Positions 60,904 through 64,000 of a DNA stretch of 64,000 nucleotides are shown piece after piece. Position 1 is the stretch's first letter. Every line of letters begins with the position of its first letter. The position numbers and the translations under genes were made by a program. Under the pieces are notes generated by a model, which was not told the origin of the DNA, made no database searches, and was given only the letters and a program-made list of their open reading frames with translations. Location: NCBI GenBank assembly GCA_958296405.1, contig OY282519.1:2960132-3024131 (forward strand), written 5' to 3'. The stretch is from an uncultured Pseudomonadales bacterium (lineage in GTDB: Bacteria; Pseudomonadota; Gammaproteobacteria; Pseudomonadales; Azotimanducaceae).

Positions 60904-62559
60904 ATGAACGAGCGATTCAGGCCGGCAGTGCTCATCGTTGGCGCCGGCGCCGCCGGGCTCGCCACCGCTTTGCGGTTGGCGGAGCGCACGCGGGTGATCG
61001 TGCTCTCCAAGGGCCCGATCGAAGGCGGCTCGACCAACTGGGCGCAGGGCGGCATCGCCGCGGTGATGGGGGCCAACGACTCGGTGCGCAGCCATGTGCG
61101 CGACACGATTCAGGCCGGCGCCGGGCTGTGCGACGAAGCGATGGTGCAGTTCGTCGTCGAACGCGGCCCGACGGCCATTCGACGGCTGCTCGACTATGGC
61201 TTGGCGCCAGACACCCGCCACGCTGGCAGCGGCGAGTTCCACCTGACGCGCGAGGGCGGGCATAGCCGGCGGCGCGTGCTGCACGTCGCGGACCGCACCG
61301 GCCAAGCCATGGAGCATGTGCTCGCCGAGCGCGCCGACGCGCATCCGAACATCACGCTGCTGCCCGATCGGGTGGCCATCGACGTGATCACCACGGGCAA
61401 GCTCGGCCGCCAGCCAGACCGCGTGGCCGGCGCCTACGTCTACAACAGCGTCACGGACGCGGTGGAACTCATTCGCGCCTCGTTTGTGGTGCTGGCCACC
61501 GGCGGGGCGAGCAAGGTCTATCTCTACACCAGCAACCCAGATGGCGCCACCGGCGACGGCATCGCCATGGCCTGGCGCGCCGGCTGCCGCGTCGGCAACA
61601 TGGAGTTCAACCAGTTCCACCCCACCTGCCTGTTCCATCCGCACGCCAAGTCATTCCTCATCTCCGAGGCCGTGCGCGGCGAAGGGGCGCACCTGCTGCT
61701 GCCGAACGGCGAACGCTTCATGCCGCGCTTCGACCCGCGCGCCGAACTCGCGTCCCGGGACATCGTCGCCCGCGCCATCGACCATGAAATGAAGCGGCTC
61801 GGCGCAGACTGCGTGCATCTCGACATCAGCCACCGGCCGCGGGCGTTCATCGAATCCAGCTTTCCCACCATCCACGCCCGCTGCCTGGACTTCGGCATCG
61901 ACATCACCCAAGAGCCGATTCCGGTGGTGCCGGCGGCGCATTACACCTGCGGCGGCGTCATCGTGGACCGCCACGGCGCGACGGACGTGCCGGGCCTCTA
62001 CGCGATCGGCGAGACGGCCTGCACGGGCTTGCACGGCGCCAATCGCCTCGCCAGCAATTCGCTGCTGGAGTGCATGGTGTTGGCAGATTCGGCCAGTGAG
62101 CACATCGCCGCATCGCTCGACGCGGCGCGGCCGACGCTGCCCAAGCTCAAGCACTGGGACGAGAGCCGCGTGACGGATTCGGATGAAGGCGTGGTGCTCT
62201 CCCACAACTGGGACGAACTGCGCCGCTTCATGTGGGATTACGTTGGCATTGTGCGCACCGACAAGCGGCTGGCGCGGGCGCGGCGCCGCATCGACCTGTT
62301 GAAGCAGGAAGTACACGACCACTACGCCAACCACCGCGTGTCGAACGATCTGATCGAGTTGCGCAACCTCCTGCATGTGGCGGAGCTGATGGTGCGTTGC
62401 GCCAGCGCCCGGCGCGAGAGCCGCGGGTTGCACTACACGTTGGACTTTCCGGCGCCCCTGCCCCACGCCGCGCCGAGCATCCTGCACCCAGCGGCGGATC
62501 CTCTCGACGTGCTTCAGCCGCCGGCGAGGGCCGCGCGCCGCAGCCGCGCAAAGTCTTGA
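60904..62559 (+). CDS. nadB: L-aspartate oxidase
   Basis: The 551-residue FAD enzyme oxidises aspartate to iminoaspartate, the first step of NAD synthesis. Motifs are [72 protein letters not shown], and [20 protein letters not shown]. The C-terminal helical domain ([18 protein letters not shown]) is complete. Its 3' end overlaps the convergent ygfX by 46 bp. Confidence 0.97.
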   Translation: MNERFRPAVLIVGAGAAGLATALRLAERTRVIVLSKGPIEGGSTNWAQGGIAAVMGANDSVRSHVRDTIQAGAGLCDEAMVQFVVERGPTAIRRLLDYGLAPDTRHAGSGEFHLTREGGHSRRRVLHVADRTGQAMEHVLAERADAHPNITLLPDRVAIDVITTGKLGRQPDRVAGAYVYNSVTDAVELIRASFVVLATGGASKVYLYTSNPDGATGDGIAMAWRAGCRVGNMEFNQFHPTCLFHPHAKSFLISEAVRGEGAHLLLPNGERFMPRFDPRAELASRDIVARAIDHEMKRLGADCVHLDISHRPRAFIESSFPTIHARCLDFGIDITQEPIPVVPAAHYTCGGVIVDRHGATDVPGLYAIGETACTGLHGANRLASNSLLECMVLADSASEHIAASLDAARPTLPKLKHWDESRVTDSDEGVVLSHNWDELRRFMWDYVGIVRTDKRLARARRRIDLLKQEVHDHYANHRVSNDLIELRNLLHVAELMVRCASARRESRGLHYTLDFPAPLPHAAPSILHPAADPLDVLQPPARAARRSRAKS

Positions 62560-62906
62560 GGCGACAGCCGCCCGCGCCTGATCGGCAGGACGCGCTGCGC
62601 GGTGGGGATGACGAGCCACCGTTCCGTCAACCAGCACGGCCCGCGGCGCGGCAGCACGGCGTCCCCGCGCCGCACCTCAATGCCGTCCTCGAAGGCCAAG
62701 ATTAGGTAGCCCTCGCCCGGACGCGCCGACAGCGCCTTCCAAGCGCAACTCGCCGCTGCCACCCAACCCCACCACGGTGACGCCAAGGCAGCCAAGGCCG
62801 TGCCGACCAAGACGTGCAGAGCGACCACCGCCACCAGCCACTCATAGCCGAGCGTCCACGGGATGGCGTGGCGCGGCGCGCTGGCGTCAGCGGTTGGCGA
62901 AGGCAC
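62514..62906 (-). CDS. ygfX: YgfX/CptA-like membrane protein
   Basis: The protein has 130 residues from a GTG at 62906 that overlaps the sdhE end by 20 bp. Two helices ([20 protein letters not shown] and [15 protein letters not shown]) are followed by a small beta domain ([37 protein letters not shown]). E. coli YgfX is 135 residues, lies beside sdhE, and has been proposed as a toxin that acts on the cytoskeleton. The position and size support the call more than the sequence does. Confidence 0.75.
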   Translation of the reverse strand: MPSPTADASAPRHAIPWTLGYEWLVAVVALHVLVGTALAALASPWWGWVAAASCAWKALSARPGEGYLILAFEDGIEVRRGDAVLPRRGPCWLTERWLVIPTAQRVLPIRRGRLSPQDFARLRRAALAGG

Positions 62907-63132
62907 GGATGCGCTCGACGATGGCGGCGAGTCCGGCGCTCGGCTCGGAGCGCCCTTGCAGCCAATCGAGGATTTGCCAGTCATCAGTGTTCAACAACAC
63001 CGCGTAGGCGCTGCGTTCCGCCGCCGTCAGGCGGCCATGCTCGCGCTCGGCGAACGGCACCAAGTAAAGGTCCAGCTCCAGCATCCCGCGGCGGCTGCGC
63101 CACAGCGCCTTGGCGTCATCCGCCTGGCTCAT
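62887..63132 (-). CDS. sdhE: FAD assembly factor SdhE (YgfY/CptB)
   Basis: The protein has 81 residues from the ATG at 63132. The RGMLELDLYLVPFAE motif, with its RGxxE flavinylation signature, and LLNTDDWQILDWLQG are typical. It helps attach FAD to succinate dehydrogenase. It is divergent from ygfZ, 45 bp away. Confidence 0.94.
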   Translation of the reverse strand: MSQADDAKALWRSRRGMLELDLYLVPFAEREHGRLTAAERSAYAVLLNTDDWQILDWLQGRSEPSAGLAAIVERIRAFANR

Positions 63133-63177
63133 GGCCGCCGCGGCGAGCCCATGCTGCCAACCTTGTAGACTACGCGC

Positions 63178-63936
63178 ATGAGTTCTCCCGCCACGCAATC
63201 GAGCCTCGGCCTCGCAAAGCTGGCGCTAACCGGCCCAGATGCTGCGAGCTTCATGCAAGGCTACGTCACTTGCGACTTGGACGCTCTCGAGAAGAACGCT
63301 GCCATGCCGATGGCGTGCTGCAACATCAAGGGGCGCGTGTTGGCCAATGGCTGGGCGGCCGGCCGCGCCAATGCGGTGGACATCTTCGTCCATGCCAGCG
63401 TGGCAGATGCTTTGGCTGCCCACTTGGCGAAGTATCTCGTATTCGCCAAGTGCTCGCTCACTCGCCGGCCGGAGCGCTTCACCATTGCCGATGACGCCGC
63501 GGCGGAGGCCATCGCGCTGCGCCCGTTCGGGTGGTTCCTGACGGCCGCCGAGGGCGCGGCCGACGACTTGGACGAGCGCTGCATCAACGCCGGCATAGGC
63601 ATCGCCAGCGCGCCCGTGGCGGAACGGTTCCTGCCACAGATGCTGGGCTTGGCGGACATGGGCGCGGTGAGCTTCACCAAGGGCTGCTATCTGGGGCAAG
63701 AGGTGGTCGCGCGGGCACAGCACCGGGGCGCGGTGAAGCGACGCTTGGAACGCTTCCGCTGGCGTGGTGTCCTGCCTGCCGCCGGCGCCGCCACGTCGCC
63801 CGCCGGCACCATCATCCACGCCGCGAGCGATGCGGCCGACGCCGACGCCGATGCCGGCTTGGCGCTCGTCGTCACCGCCACCGGCGACGCCAAGCTGTCC
63901 GGCGACAGCTTCGAGCTGACGCCAGCGCCGAGTTAG
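63178..63936 (+). CDS. ygfZ: Folate-binding iron-sulfur repair protein YgfZ
   Basis: The 252-residue GcvT-like protein has the invariant KGCYLGQEVVARAQHRGAVK motif, whose Cys is essential for its role in tetrahydrofolate-dependent Fe-S protein maintenance. The N-terminal part has TGPDAASFMQGYVTCDLDAL, typical of the family. It is shorter than the E. coli protein (326). The last 64 bp of the window hold no further gene. Confidence 0.93.
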   Translation: MSSPATQSSLGLAKLALTGPDAASFMQGYVTCDLDALEKNAAMPMACCNIKGRVLANGWAAGRANAVDIFVHASVADALAAHLAKYLVFAKCSLTRRPERFTIADDAAAEAIALRPFGWFLTAAEGAADDLDERCINAGIGIASAPVAERFLPQMLGLADMGAVSFTKGCYLGQEVVARAQHRGAVKRRLERFRWRGVLPAAGAATSPAGTIIHAASDAADADADAGLALVVTATGDAKLSGDSFELTPAPS

Positions 63937-64000
63937 CCGGCCCCGGCCAAGACCGCCAAGCGCGGCAGCGCTCTACCCTATTCGGAAGCCGCCGGCGCCC

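Noticed and set aside
1-64000. CRISPR array, rRNA operon or prophage
   Set aside because: No regularly spaced repeats, rRNA signatures or phage structural genes were seen; apart from short duplications and hairpins, the only mobile remnants are a TnpB fragment and an IS481-like transposase.

Overview
The window reads as a GC-rich, gene-dense chromosome segment of a gammaproteobacterium, probably uncultured and possibly marine or host-associated. The class is suggested by the gene order lepA-rnc-era-recO opposite nadB, by sdhE-ygfX beside ygfZ, by the RelA type, by glnA-DUF4124-ntrB-ntrC, and by a tRNA-Arg gene with encoded CCA. The habitat is inferred only from the gene content: TonB receptors, flavin halogenases, acyl-CoA dehydrogenases and luciferase-like flavoenzymes.

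Layout. 1-11.3 kb is an accessory mosaic: an MFS fragment, a DUF5916 outer-membrane protein, a degenerate TnpB, a kinase that looks like a fusion of LvaA and LvaB, an orphan Vsr endonuclease, a higBA toxin-antitoxin pair, a frameshifted IS481-like transposase against the end of a serine hydrolase, an ACAD10/11-like dehydrogenase and an LLM flavoenzyme. 11.4-13.5 kb carries aroA and tRNA-Arg(TCG). 13.8-20.2 kb holds a GH3 glycosidase and a compact YIP1-ccoNOQP respiratory operon. 20.2-23.2 kb is a metal-type TonB receptor with His/Asp-rich loops, a small DUF2946-like partner and a solitary HigA.

23.2-38.5 kb is the most distinctive block. On the minus strand it runs: LacI-family regulator, GH2-like hydrolase, GH3 glucosidase, large TonB receptor, flavin halogenase, SapC-like protein, cupin/JmjC-like oxygenase, second flavin halogenase, sugar-type MFS transporter and a flavin monooxygenase/ACAD-like protein. 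The same 14-bp palindrome (TGACAACGCTGTCA) lies just downstream of a near-consensus sigma70 promoter for the TonB gene and again upstream of the glycosidases. This suggests that one LacI protein controls sugar hydrolysis, uptake and the halogenase operon together.

38.5-47.5 kb contains an alpha/beta hydrolase, an aldo/keto reductase, the nitrogen-control set ntrC-ntrB-DUF4124-glnA with sigma54 and NtrC-type sites, a TusA-like/PP-loop tRNA thiolation pair and dtd. 47.5-53.4 kb has a possible short transcript with a tiny ORF, a second LLM enzyme, small unknowns and a PQQ dehydrogenase with a cytochrome c domain. 53.4-64 kb is mostly housekeeping: adk, relA, recO, era, rnc, lepA, rseC, nadB, ygfX, sdhE and ygfZ.
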